This document shows, piece by piece, positions 27,197 to 35,313 of a stretch of DNA of 64,000 nt. Made by a program: the position numbers and the translations under genes. The stretch comes from Nitrospiraceae bacterium (lineage in GTDB: Bacteria > Nitrospirota > Thermodesulfovibrionia > Thermodesulfovibrionales > UBA1546), in the NCBI GenBank assembly GCA_021373015.1, contig JAJFTJ010000014.1:200323-264322 (forward strand). The letters are read 5' to 3'. The notes under the pieces were generated by a model, which was not told the origin of the DNA, did no database searches, and saw nothing but the letters and a program-made list of their open reading frames with translations. Position 1 is the stretch's first letter. Each line of letters starts with the position of its first letter.

Positions 27197-27817
27197 TTAG
27201 TCTGCTTCTACAGAGGCAAGGTAATCAGCGCGTTTTATAGAGCTGAGCATATATTCTTTGAATTTTGCTGAGATGAGCCATCTTATGCCGAATTTTTCAG
27301 CCCACTTTATCAACCCCTGATCAGCAGTAACAAGCAGGGCGTCAAGCTCGCGTGCAAGAAGAATCAGATCAACATCTTCTTTGCTGTCGATGATGCCCTC
27401 TCTTAATGCCTCTCTGTATTTTCTTCTCAAGTCTTTCACGACCTCTTCTTCGCCTGATTTTGCAGCTCCTCTCACAGCTTTTTCTGCAACCCTGAGACCT
27501 TTGTTAATCCTTTCCCTGATATCTTCGATGAGTTCATAGAGCAGAAATGCAGGGCATGTAAGTTCATATTTTTTAGGCGGTTTTTGATGAAGTAGCACAA
27601 GCAGATCACCAGATATCTTTTCAGGTTCTATGAAATTCAGAAGCTCTTCAAAAATAGAAGGCGGCATGTAAAACTCAAGTGTTGGAACTTGTGCTGCGAT
27701 TGATAAAAAATTTTCGAGCGCTTCTGTAGGAGTCTTACCGAAACTGTCGCGAACTTCCGGATTAACGAACAGGCTTGTGTCTAATACAACAGTGCTTCTT
27801 TTAGATTTTACGGTCAT
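27197..27817 (-). CDS. RNA-free ribonuclease P (HARP family)
   Basis: 206 residues, PIN-like nuclease fold. It matches the Aquifex Aq_880-type protein-only RNase P (earlier called RNA ligase partner/UPF0278), as I remember that sequence: VVLDTSLFVNPEV at the N-terminus; the helical spike region YELTCPAFLLYELIEDIRER and INKGLRVAEKA; LRRKYREALREGIIDSKEDVD; LLVTADQGLIKWA. Acidic residues D13, D144, D148 and D166 have the same spacing as the recalled Aq_880 catalytic aspartates D7, D138, D142 and D160. The predicted activity is removal of 5' leaders from tRNA precursors. It overlaps the end of the LapA-LapB gene by 17 bases. Whether it is the cell's only RNase P cannot be known from this window. 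Confidence 0.88.
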   Translation of the reverse strand: MTVKSKRSTVVLDTSLFVNPEVRDSFGKTPTEALENFLSIAAQVPTLEFYMPPSIFEELLNFIEPEKISGDLLVLLHQKPPKKYELTCPAFLLYELIEDIRERINKGLRVAEKAVRGAAKSGEEEVVKDLRRKYREALREGIIDSKEDVDLILLARELDALLVTADQGLIKWAEKFGIRWLISAKFKEYMLSSIKRADYLASVEAD

Positions 27818-29111
27818 CTATATTAAGGCTGAAGGTATTCCAGTTGCTGCAGTCAGGACACCTTCCCACCCACTCCTTTGAAGAATATCCGCAGACAGAG
27901 CACCAATATGGAAGTCTGAATGCAGGCTTAATGCCCATGGCTTTTTTATATTCTATGGCAGCTAAGTCACATTGTCCGCGTTTAAGGTAAAGATCGCCCA
28001 TTATCTTATGTATTTCAGCCATAGTAACACCGGTTGTATCGATGGAATCGAATGTTCTGATTGCATCATCAATCATCTCAAGTCTGTAGTAAAGTTTGCC
28101 AAGAAAAACCCTTAGCATAATATTTTGGGGATTTTTAGCAATAAGGTTTTGATAAAGCCTTATCAACCGTGAAGGCTCGCCGAGATTTATAAGAAGATCT
28201 TCAAATCTTGCAAGTATTATCAGTGAGGATGTCTGCTCATAACATTTTTCAAGGTAATCGGCAACCTCGTCTGTCTCGCCTTCTCTCAGCTTCACCTCAG
28301 CAAGTCCCAAATATGCTGGGATGAAACTGCTGTTTAGTCTCATGATTGTCTTGAATGCTTTGCGCGCTTTTTCAAGTTCTCCATTCTCAAGGCAATTGCG
28401 TCCGTATTCATATTTGTAACCAAGGAGATTTATCTGCTCTCTCTGGCGGTCTTTTTCCGCATGTTCGTGTTTCAGAATTGTTTTTTGCACATCAACAAGC
28501 TCATCCCATTTTTCTTCTCTTTCGTGAACAGCGCGTTTTTTGTACAGCGCTGCCAGATTGTCTGCATCAATATCAAGAATCTTCTCAATGTAATTCAAGG
28601 CATCAGCCCATCTGCCTGTTTTTTCCATAAGATTTTCCAAGGCGAAAAGCACTTCCAGATTCAAAGGATAGGCAGAAAATACCTTGTTGTAGTAAATTAG
28701 CGCCTGCTGATAATTGTCTTCTGAACAGGCAATGTCCCCAAGCCTCAGAAGTGCGTGAAGATGTTTCGGTTCTTCCTGCAGGATTATTTCAAGGGGTTCT
28801 TTTGCCTCATCTTCAGCATGGGCAAGAAGAGCATTTAATGCCCTTGAATAAAGCTCCTGCACCCTTGCTTCTTTTTTCTGCTTGCGTTGGTGCTGCCAGT
28901 TGCCTATAAAACGCTTAGTGTCTCTTATTGTAAAGACGATGAGCATTGCAAGAGCCCCGGCAACGCTTGAGAGAAGTATCAGTGCAATCTTCGGAATTTC
29001 ATAGACTTCATCAAAGGGAATTTTTATAGTTGTGATTTCTTTGTTGTCGATTGCAAGGAGCGCAAGTCCGGTAAGAAAAAGGACCACTATAAAAATAGAG
29101 AGCTTGCCCAT
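27801..29111 (-). CDS. LapA-LapB fusion: membrane-anchored TPR protein with rubredoxin-like zinc site
   Basis: 436 residues. The first 70 carry two helices around a short loop (LSIFIVVLFLTGLALLAIDNKE and IPKIALILLSSVAGALAMLIVF), matching LapA (DUF1049). Residues about 80-400 are TPR repeats. The C-terminus is a LapB-type zinc motif (WCSVCGYSSKEWVGRCPDCSNWN). In enterobacteria LapA and LapB are separate adjacent proteins; LapB controls LpxC turnover through FtsH and so lipopolysaccharide synthesis. Here both are one chain. The gene precedes and overlaps the HARP gene. Confidence 0.85.
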   Translation of the reverse strand: MGKLSIFIVVLFLTGLALLAIDNKEITTIKIPFDEVYEIPKIALILLSSVAGALAMLIVFTIRDTKRFIGNWQHQRKQKKEARVQELYSRALNALLAHAEDEAKEPLEIILQEEPKHLHALLRLGDIACSEDNYQQALIYYNKVFSAYPLNLEVLFALENLMEKTGRWADALNYIEKILDIDADNLAALYKKRAVHEREEKWDELVDVQKTILKHEHAEKDRQREQINLLGYKYEYGRNCLENGELEKARKAFKTIMRLNSSFIPAYLGLAEVKLREGETDEVADYLEKCYEQTSSLIILARFEDLLINLGEPSRLIRLYQNLIAKNPQNIMLRVFLGKLYYRLEMIDDAIRTFDSIDTTGVTMAEIHKIMGDLYLKRGQCDLAAIEYKKAMGIKPAFRLPYWCSVCGYSSKEWVGRCPDCSNWNTFSLNIDDRKI

Positions 29112-29141
29112 CAGCAGTAATAACCTCTGTAATAAATTAAT

Positions 29142-29486
29142 TTAAGATTCATATGAAATCCTTGGTGCGTCAAGCCAGAGCTTTTCAAGCTGGTAGTATT
29201 CCCTGGTGTTTTCTTCAAAAATATGTACAATCACATCCCCATAATCAATCAATATCCATTGACTATTAGCAATACCTTCAACTCCTATGGAATGGAGATG
29301 CTTCTTATCAAAAAAATCTCTTATTCCGTCTGCAATTGCCTTGACCTGAGTTGTGCTTTTTCCAGAACAAATAACAAAATAATCAGCAATAACACTAAGT
29401 TTATATAACTCGAGGATTAAAACATCCCCGGCTTTTTTCTCTATTGCTGCCTTTGCTGCATCTTGGGCTTTAGCTTTGCTTTTTAT
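29142..29486 (-). CDS. rsfS: Ribosomal silencing factor RsfS, apparent AUA start
   Basis: 114 residues of the RsfS/Iojap family, which binds L14 and blocks subunit joining when nutrients run low. Conserved parts: KAGDVLILEL, ADYFVICSGKSTTQVKAIADGIRD, GVEGIANSQWILIDYGDVIVHIF and YYQLEKLW. The open frame contains no ATG, GTG or TTG between the upstream in-frame stop (in the 3' end of nadD) and codon 78. A perfect AGGAGG (29498-29503) lies 11 bases before an AUA at 29486-29484. Starting there gives the family's normal length, so I use it. An ATG-to-ATA change, sequencing error or true AUA initiation are all possible. It follows nadD closely, as is common. Confidence 0.85.
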   Translation of the reverse strand: MKSKAKAQDAAKAAIEKKAGDVLILELYKLSVIADYFVICSGKSTTQVKAIADGIRDFFDKKHLHSIGVEGIANSQWILIDYGDVIVHIFEENTREYYQLEKLWLDAPRISYES

Positions 29487-29514
29487 GTAAGCTAACGCCT
29501 CCTTTCGTAAAGAT

Positions 29515-30195
29515 TTACCTGTATATCTTATTAGAAATTATATAGGATTCGACTTCTTCTGGCAACAGGTATTTTGCAGTTTTCCCCTCTTTAATCAGCT
29601 TTCTTATCACAGTTGATGATATTTCTAGCGGAGTAAGTTTTAAAAGTATCACATCTCTATTAGTCTTAAGTTTTGTTCTATAAATTCCTGTTTTTCCAGT
29701 TTCGATTTTTTTTAATACACTTTCACTTATCTTTGAAAAAGGGAAAGAAGAAAGGTCAGAAAATTTAAACGGCGGTCTGGATATAACAACAAAATTTGTG
29801 AGCTTAAGAAGCTCTTTGGGCTTCCACCACTTAGGGATTTCCAGAAAAGCATCTATGCCTAGTATGAAATAAAACGAGGCATCTGGATATAACCTATAAA
29901 GATGCTTAAGTGTATTCACAGAGTAAGATATGCTCTTTTTTTTATATTCTATGTCTGATATCTTAAAATTTCTGTTTCTGAATGTAGCCAACCTTGTCAT
30001 CTTATATCTGTGTTTTGCGTCTGCAAGACCGTTGTTTTTAAGAGGAGGACTTCCTGACGGCATGAAAATTACGAAGTTGAGCTTGAGTTTTTCCAATACC
30101 TCTTCCGCAGCCCTTAGATGACCGATGTGGATTGGATTGAATGTCCCGCCTAATATTCCGATTTTCAATATGTTTTTATTGTTATTTGCCTTCAT
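29515..30195 (-). CDS. nadD: Nicotinate-nucleotide adenylyltransferase
   Basis: 226 residues from the ATG at 30195. The frame is open to 30273, but those residues would overlap rlmI and precede the fold. It transfers AMP to nicotinate mononucleotide in NAD synthesis. The nucleotidyltransferase motif is GGTFNPIHIGHL (T/HxGH, near the N-terminus), and the later ISSTVIRKLIKEGK is the second catalytic motif. FVIFMPSGSPPLKN is typical of bacterial NadD. It sits before rsfS, the usual arrangement. The choice between 30210 and 30195 is uncertain as no Shine-Dalgarno stands out. Confidence 0.93.
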   Translation of the reverse strand: MKANNNKNILKIGILGGTFNPIHIGHLRAAEEVLEKLKLNFVIFMPSGSPPLKNNGLADAKHRYKMTRLATFRNRNFKISDIEYKKKSISYSVNTLKHLYRLYPDASFYFILGIDAFLEIPKWWKPKELLKLTNFVVISRPPFKFSDLSSFPFSKISESVLKKIETGKTGIYRTKLKTNRDVILLKLTPLEISSTVIRKLIKEGKTAKYLLPEEVESYIISNKIYR

Positions 30196-30253
30196 GTAGT
30201 TACTTATCATGCATAAGACTTGATTGTCAAGGAAATGAATCTTGGATTTTGAA

Positions 30254-31414
30254 TCATAAGGACAAGAATGCACATTTTAAATATTCTGTTTCTGGCACTG
30301 AAAGAAGAACAGGGTGGTCTTTTGCCTGAGACCGGTATTCGAGAATCTTGATTTGTTTCCCAGCATTTTTTGCTGAATTTCTGAGCATTTCTATAAACAC
30401 AGATTTCTCTATATGATATGAACAGGATGATGTTGCTAATATTCCTCCATGTTTAAGGAGTTTCATTGCAAGGGTATTAATCTCATGATAGCCTTTTAAC
30501 GCTTCTTTTATCTTAAGTCTGCTTTTTACGAATGCAGGAGGATCTAGCACGATAAAATCGTATAAAACTCCTGAGGCAATAGAATCTTTCAGAAAATTAA
30601 AAACATCTGCTTTTATAAAATCACATTTACTTTCCAAATTGTTTCTCTTTGCATTAGAGCGCGCATGTGAGATCGCTGTTTCTGAATCATCAACAAATGT
30701 GACTGAAGCGCCATTGTGCGCAAGCTGGAGTCCCCATGCGCCTGAATAACAGAAAAGATCAAGCCCTTTTCCGCCTGGGACTAATTCTTTTAGAGCCAGC
30801 CTGTTTTCTCTCTGGTCAAGAAAGAATCCTGTTTTTTGTCCAGCCAAGGGATTAACCTCAAGAAGTATATTGCCTTCGCGTATAATCGGAAGTGTATCAA
30901 GCGAGCCCTTTACAATCTCTTTTTTTAGTTCAAGCCCTTCAAGTGTTCTGCTCTGGCTGTCGTTTTTTAAGATGATAACAGACGGCTTGAGTATTTCATC
31001 AAGCAGAGGAACTATTGTATCTCTAAGTTTTTCTATCCCGAGTGTGAGAAACTGCATGACAAGACAATCATTGTATTTATCGACTATCAACCCCGGCAGA
31101 AAATCACTCTCGCTGAAAATTACCCTGAATGAATCGTTGTCTTTGCAGAATCTTTTTCTGTAATCCACTGCTTCAAGAATGCGTTTTCTGAAAAAGTCAG
31201 CATTGATCTCTTCGTTTTTTCTTGTTAGAAGTCTGACAGAGATGAGCGAATTAGGATTGATATAACCGATTCCAATAAAATTATTTTTTGTGTCATGAAC
31301 TTCTACTATTAGACCGGGCTCATAGTTTCTTGGACTTACTGCAAGTTCATTGGAAAATATCCATGAATGGCCGGCAAGTATCCTGCTTGTTCTGCGTAAG
31401 ATTATTTTATTCAT
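30254..31414 (-). CDS. rlmI: Class I SAM-dependent rRNA methyltransferase, RlmI/RlmK-like
   Basis: 386 residues. There is an N-terminal PUA domain (RTSRILAGHSWIFSNELAV...LIVEVHDTKNNFIGIGYINP), a middle alpha-beta domain, and a Rossmann methyltransferase domain. QKTGFFLDQRENR, DLFCYSGAWGLQLA (SAM loop) and the catalytic VLDPPAFVKS are characteristic of the YccW/RlmI group, which methylates C5 of a cytosine in 23S rRNA. Specificity could differ, since RlmI, RlmK and archaeal homologues share these motifs. Its 3' end reaches the 5' side of nadD. Confidence 0.88.
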   Translation of the reverse strand: MNKIILRRTSRILAGHSWIFSNELAVSPRNYEPGLIVEVHDTKNNFIGIGYINPNSLISVRLLTRKNEEINADFFRKRILEAVDYRKRFCKDNDSFRVIFSESDFLPGLIVDKYNDCLVMQFLTLGIEKLRDTIVPLLDEILKPSVIILKNDSQSRTLEGLELKKEIVKGSLDTLPIIREGNILLEVNPLAGQKTGFFLDQRENRLALKELVPGGKGLDLFCYSGAWGLQLAHNGASVTFVDDSETAISHARSNAKRNNLESKCDFIKADVFNFLKDSIASGVLYDFIVLDPPAFVKSRLKIKEALKGYHEINTLAMKLLKHGGILATSSCSYHIEKSVFIEMLRNSAKNAGKQIKILEYRSQAKDHPVLLSVPETEYLKCAFLSL

Positions 31415-31495
31415 CGATAAGATTAAAAATCCCTTTTAACAGATATGTTGATTGATTCAAATTAAGAATTATAATTGTATGGACAGTCTGAGTTT

Positions 31496-32752
31496 TCACT
31501 CACGCAGCTGACCGCTGCCCAAGACAATGAACTTTCTGCATGTCAGCTCTTCAAGCCCCATTGGTCCGCGTGCATGAATTTTGTCGGTTGCTATCCCAAT
31601 CTCAGCGCCAAGCCCAAACTGATAGCCGTCGTTTAATCTTGTTGAAGCATTAACAAGAACTGCTGAAGAATCAACCTCTCTAAGGAATCGCATAGCCTTA
31701 TCATAATTTTTTGTAACGATCGCATCAGAATGCGCCGAGCCGAACTTTGCAATATGTTCCATTGCATCGTCAATGTCATTTACTATTTTTATATTCAGTG
31801 TCAGCTCAAGGTATTCTGTGCGAAAATCTTTTTCGTTTGCCTCAATAATCGAGCTGTCTATCTTCATTGTTTCAGTACATCCTTTTAATTTAACCCCGAC
31901 ATTTTTAAATTCCTTGATCATCGGTATCAGAAATTCCTTTGCGATTTTTTTATCAACAAGCATTGTTTCCATTGCATTGCATGTTCCTGGTCTCTGCACC
32001 TTTGCATTAAGGCAGATAGCCCGAGCCATCTTAAAATCAGCATCACTGTCAACAAACACATGACATATGCCTTTATAGTGCTTTAACACAGGGATTCTTG
32101 CATTCTCTGTGACTGTGCGTATAAGACCTTCTCCGCCGCGCGGGATTATCAGATCTATTATTCCTTCAAGCTTGAGCATTTCCATTACAGCGTTTCTGTC
32201 TGCTATGTCAATAAAAGTTATTGTGTCTTTATGAAGACCGGATGCTTCAGCTGCGTCTCTGAGAATTTTTACAATAGCCCTGTTCGAATTTATCGACTCA
32301 GAACCGCCGCGCAATACAACAGCATTCCCTGTTTTCAGACACAGGCTTGTTGCATCCGAGGTAACATTCGGCCTTGATTCGTATATTATTCCTATCACTC
32401 CGATGGGCACGCGCATCCTGCCGACTTTCATGCCGTTAGGTCTTTCATTCATTTTTGTTATTTCTCCGACAGGATCAGGAAGCGCTGCAACTTCTATAAG
32501 TCCCTGTGCCATTTCATTTATGCGTTTTTCATTCAGAGTTAGTCTGTCTATCATAGCCTTTGAAATGCCTTTTTCTTCTGCTAGAGCAATGTCTTTTTCA
32601 TTTTCCTTAATAAGCTCTGCACTGTGTTTCTTCAGTTCATCAGCCATTTTCAAAAGCGCATTGTTCTTTTCTCTGGATGATGATCTGGCAAGCGCGCGGG
32701 CGCCCTCTTTGGCAGCTGTAGCTTTATCAAGAACGAATTTTTTTATATCCAT
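31496..32752 (-). CDS. proA: Gamma-glutamyl phosphate reductase
   Basis: 418 residues, normal for ProA, the second enzyme of proline synthesis, which reduces gamma-glutamyl phosphate with NADPH. It is an aldehyde-dehydrogenase fold. The catalytic cysteine lies in VQRPGTCNAMETMLV, and the N-terminal PIGVIGIIYESRPNVTSDATSLCLKTGNA and C-terminal FGLGAEIGIATDKIHARGPMGLEEL are family signatures. The usual partner proB is not adjacent. It is preceded by the MoeB-like gene with a 9-base gap, so they share a transcript. Confidence 0.95.
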   Translation of the reverse strand: MDIKKFVLDKATAAKEGARALARSSSREKNNALLKMADELKKHSAELIKENEKDIALAEEKGISKAMIDRLTLNEKRINEMAQGLIEVAALPDPVGEITKMNERPNGMKVGRMRVPIGVIGIIYESRPNVTSDATSLCLKTGNAVVLRGGSESINSNRAIVKILRDAAEASGLHKDTITFIDIADRNAVMEMLKLEGIIDLIIPRGGEGLIRTVTENARIPVLKHYKGICHVFVDSDADFKMARAICLNAKVQRPGTCNAMETMLVDKKIAKEFLIPMIKEFKNVGVKLKGCTETMKIDSSIIEANEKDFRTEYLELTLNIKIVNDIDDAMEHIAKFGSAHSDAIVTKNYDKAMRFLREVDSSAVLVNASTRLNDGYQFGLGAEIGIATDKIHARGPMGLEELTCRKFIVLGSGQLRE

Positions 32753-32761
32753 GTTTATATT

Positions 32762-33496
32762 CTACCTCAAACTTCCGCATACTGGACAATTTGGATCTTT
32801 GTATGCCTTGAAGTTTTTGAATTCACATTTATTTCCGTTCCAGACCATGAGTTTCCCTTTGAGATTTTCTCCTATCCCTGTGAGGTACTTTATGACCTCA
32901 AGCGCTTCAAGAGTTCCTATCACACCGGGTGTTGCTCCAACAACAGGAAACACCTCTGAAGGCGGGGCTTCGGGATAGATGCATTTAAGACATGGTGTTT
33001 CAGGAGATTTGATGAAACTCATTCTTCCTTCCATGCCCCATATGCTTCCAAAGACCAATGGAATTTTTTTTCTTATTGCCGATTCATTGAGCAGATATCT
33101 TGTAGGGAAATTATCCATACAGTCCACAATCAAATCAGCATTACCTACAATTTCATCTACATTTTCAGCAACGATCTTATCTGCAAACGCAGTAACTTTT
33201 ATATCTGGATTAAGCTCCTCCAGAGTCTTTTTCGCAGAAACAGCTTTGTTGGTTCCGATACGATTGTGATTGTGCAGTATCTGTCTGTTCAGGTTCGACC
33301 AGTCTGGCGAATCAAAATCACATATTCTTATATTCCCTATGCCTGCAACTGCAAGATATATTGAAACAGGCGAACCTAGTCCTCCTGCGCCTGCAATAAA
33401 CACTGTAGACTGCTTCAGTTTTTTCTGGGTCTCTTCTCCCCATCCGTCCATCATCATCTGGCGGTTGTAGCGTTTTATTTCTTCTGCAGAGAACAT
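32762..33496 (-). CDS. MoeB/ThiF/HesA-family E1-like adenylyltransferase
   Basis: 244 residues. ATP-binding GAGGLGSPVSIYLAVAGIG (about 35-53), the RQILHN segment, and two zinc CxxC pairs (CLKC in the middle, CPVC at the C-terminus). Such enzymes adenylate the C-terminal glycine of a ubiquitin-like sulfur carrier (MoaD, ThiS or others). No rhodanese domain follows. No carrier protein or molybdopterin or thiamine gene lies next to it, so the pathway is open. AGGAGG lies upstream of the ATG. It heads the minus-strand run that continues with proA. Confidence 0.88.
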   Translation of the reverse strand: MFSAEEIKRYNRQMMMDGWGEETQKKLKQSTVFIAGAGGLGSPVSIYLAVAGIGNIRICDFDSPDWSNLNRQILHNHNRIGTNKAVSAKKTLEELNPDIKVTAFADKIVAENVDEIVGNADLIVDCMDNFPTRYLLNESAIRKKIPLVFGSIWGMEGRMSFIKSPETPCLKCIYPEAPPSEVFPVVGATPGVIGTLEALEVIKYLTGIGENLKGKLMVWNGNKCEFKNFKAYKDPNCPVCGSLR

Positions 33497-33687
33497 TTTT
33501 TACCTCCTGAATAGTATTTTCAATAATATCAGAAATGTTAGAAGATTTGCACTAAGATAGAGGAAGAAATGCAGTTTTAAAGACAGAGAATATATTTCTG
33601 CTTGACAATCTTGACAATAAAGGCATATTTGCTGTTTTATATAGCGAGAATAAAAACAGAGGGTTAGGTTATAAAAAGGAGAAGACA

Positions 33688-34608
33688 ATGAAAAGGACTT
33701 TTTTTATTCTATTGATCTTTTGTTTATACTCTTGTGTATCAATGCAAAAACCGATAACACCAACTATTAGTGGGTATTCAAATTCAAAGGATTTTCTTAA
33801 ATATAAAAAAATAGCTGTTTTGCCTTTTGTCGATGCTCCCAATGCCCCACAGTCTGGACAGATTGTTCAAGGGATAGTAAACCAAGTTTTGGCAAAAACT
33901 GGATTTGAAGTTGCAGAACGTGCGAGATTGATTGATATTTTAAATGAGCAAAAGCTTGCAACATCAGGCTTAATAGAAGGCTCTAAACAGCTTGAGATTG
34001 GTAAATTATTAGGTGTTAAGGCTATTGTTGTTGGAGAAGTTGGACAATATTATACGCAGCAAAGGCACACTACCTCTACAACATCTTATTATAATATGCC
34101 TTTGTATGGCGGTGGTTCTATGATCGTTCCATTTACCCAGCAAGGACAACAATGGATAGAAAATTATATTTCTATAGCACTCAGAATACTAGATGTTGAA
34201 AACGGAAATCTAATATATTCTGGTAGTGGGACATATCATAAAGGAGTTACCAATCCACATCAGCAACTTGCAGAGTATATAACAGAGGATTTAATCGCAG
34301 ATTGGTTTAAATGCTCTGGGGCGATTGGTTTCAAATATAAATATAATGAGCAAATAAAAATGCTAATAAGCATTGTTGACATTGTGTATGAAAATTCTCC
34401 TGCTGAAAAAGCTGGATTAAAAGTTGGTGATCAGATATTAAAATGGAATGGTAAAAATTTAAAAACTTCGTTTGCTACCCTAGACCTTGAAGACCGTAGT
34501 TTGATATGTTCTAATGTGGGAGACAAGGTAGTTATTGATATTAAACGCAACGGGCAATTGTTGATTCTTGAAATGGTAGCTGGAGATAGAGCGTTAGTCT
34601 TGCCGTAA
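33688..34608 (+). CDS. Lipoprotein with CsgG-like and PDZ domains
   Basis: 306 residues. Signal peptide with a lipobox (LYSC, cysteine at about 16). The N-terminal half resembles the CsgG/TolB-like 'IAVLPF' fold (KIAVLPFVDAPN... GIVNQVLAKTGFEVAERARLIDILNEQKL... LGVKAIVVGEVGQ), seen in curli secretion and other envelope lipoproteins. The C-terminal third is a PDZ-like domain (IVYENSPAEKAGLKVGDQILKWNGKNL). This combination would place it at the outer membrane or facing the periplasm; the role is unknown. AAGGAG precedes the ATG. Two TTGACA boxes (33602, 33611) could serve as -35 elements. Codons are more AT-rich than in neighbouring genes, and a hairpin terminator follows. Confidence 0.78.
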   Translation: MKRTFFILLIFCLYSCVSMQKPITPTISGYSNSKDFLKYKKIAVLPFVDAPNAPQSGQIVQGIVNQVLAKTGFEVAERARLIDILNEQKLATSGLIEGSKQLEIGKLLGVKAIVVGEVGQYYTQQRHTTSTTSYYNMPLYGGGSMIVPFTQQGQQWIENYISIALRILDVENGNLIYSGSGTYHKGVTNPHQQLAEYITEDLIADWFKCSGAIGFKYKYNEQIKMLISIVDIVYENSPAEKAGLKVGDQILKWNGKNLKTSFATLDLEDRSLICSNVGDKVVIDIKRNGQLLILEMVAGDRALVLP

Positions 34609-34673
34609 AAAGAAAAGTAATAAAGATAATAAGTTGGCATAGTGCAAATTTATTACGACACTAATTCAATCTG

Positions 34674-34700
34674 AGATTTTCGAAGAAAATCGTTTTCTGT
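34674..34700 (+). terminator. Terminator-like hairpin after the CsgG/PDZ lipoprotein
   Basis: GATTTTC (34675-34681), loop gaa, GAAAATC (34685-34691), followed by GTTTTCT. A 7-bp stem with a short T-rich tail; it may also serve the converging trpG transcript. Confidence 0.5.
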
Positions 34701-34742
34701 CTGTAGGCAAATAGCAAAATGTATTAAAAGGTTTATTATTTT

Positions 34743-35309
34743 CTAATAACTCAGTTTCAGAAAATTCTTCAACAGGTCTTTGCCAGCTTTGGTAAGTATG
34801 GATTCTGGATGGAACTGTACACCTTCGACGATAAAATCCTTATGTCTTACGCCCATAATAATATTGTCAATCCATGCGCTTATCTCAAGACATGAAGGAA
34901 GCGTTTCTTTGTTAATAATGAGGGAATGATATCTTGTTGCCTGAAATGGATTTTGCAGGCCTTCAAATATTGTTTTCTTGTCATGATGGATCATTGATGT
35001 CTTGCCGTGCATCAAAAAAGGCGCTCTGATAATTTCTCCTCCAAATGCAGCGCCGATAGACTGATGACCGAGGCAGACACCGAGAATTGGTATCTTTCCC
35101 GCAAAATGTTTAATAAGCTCGACAGATATGCCTGCTTCTTTTGGAGTGCAGGGCCCGGGAGAAATAACAATTCTCTCAGGGTTCAGCGATTCGATTTCAT
35201 TTATTGTTATTTTGTCATTCCTGTAAACTTTTACGTCTGCACCAAGCTCGCCTAGATACTGAACAAGGTTGTAAGTGAAAGAGTCATAATTATCAATCAT
35301 CAATAACAT
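34743..35309 (-). CDS. trpG: Anthranilate synthase glutamine amidotransferase component
   Basis: 188 residues, class I glutamine amidotransferase. It delivers ammonia to TrpE for anthranilate synthesis and may also serve p-aminobenzoate synthase (PabA). It begins [22 protein letters not shown]. The oxyanion loop is SPGPCTP, the nucleophile lies in GVCLGHQ, and the catalytic His-Glu pair in [10 protein letters not shown]. It follows trpE by only a few bases. No other trp genes are in the window. Confidence 0.95.
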   Translation of the reverse strand: MLLMIDNYDSFTYNLVQYLGELGADVKVYRNDKITINEIESLNPERIVISPGPCTPKEAGISVELIKHFAGKIPILGVCLGHQSIGAAFGGEIIRAPFLMHGKTSMIHHDKKTIFEGLQNPFQATRYHSLIINKETLPSCLEISAWIDNIIMGVRHKDFIVEGVQFHPESILTKAGKDLLKNFLKLSY

Positions 35310-35313
35310 AAAA

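Noticed and set aside
33602-33616. Two overlapping TTGACA boxes upstream of the CsgG/PDZ lipoprotein gene
   Set aside because: Either could be a -35, but no convincing -10 is at 16-18 bases from one rather than the other, so no single promoter was annotated.
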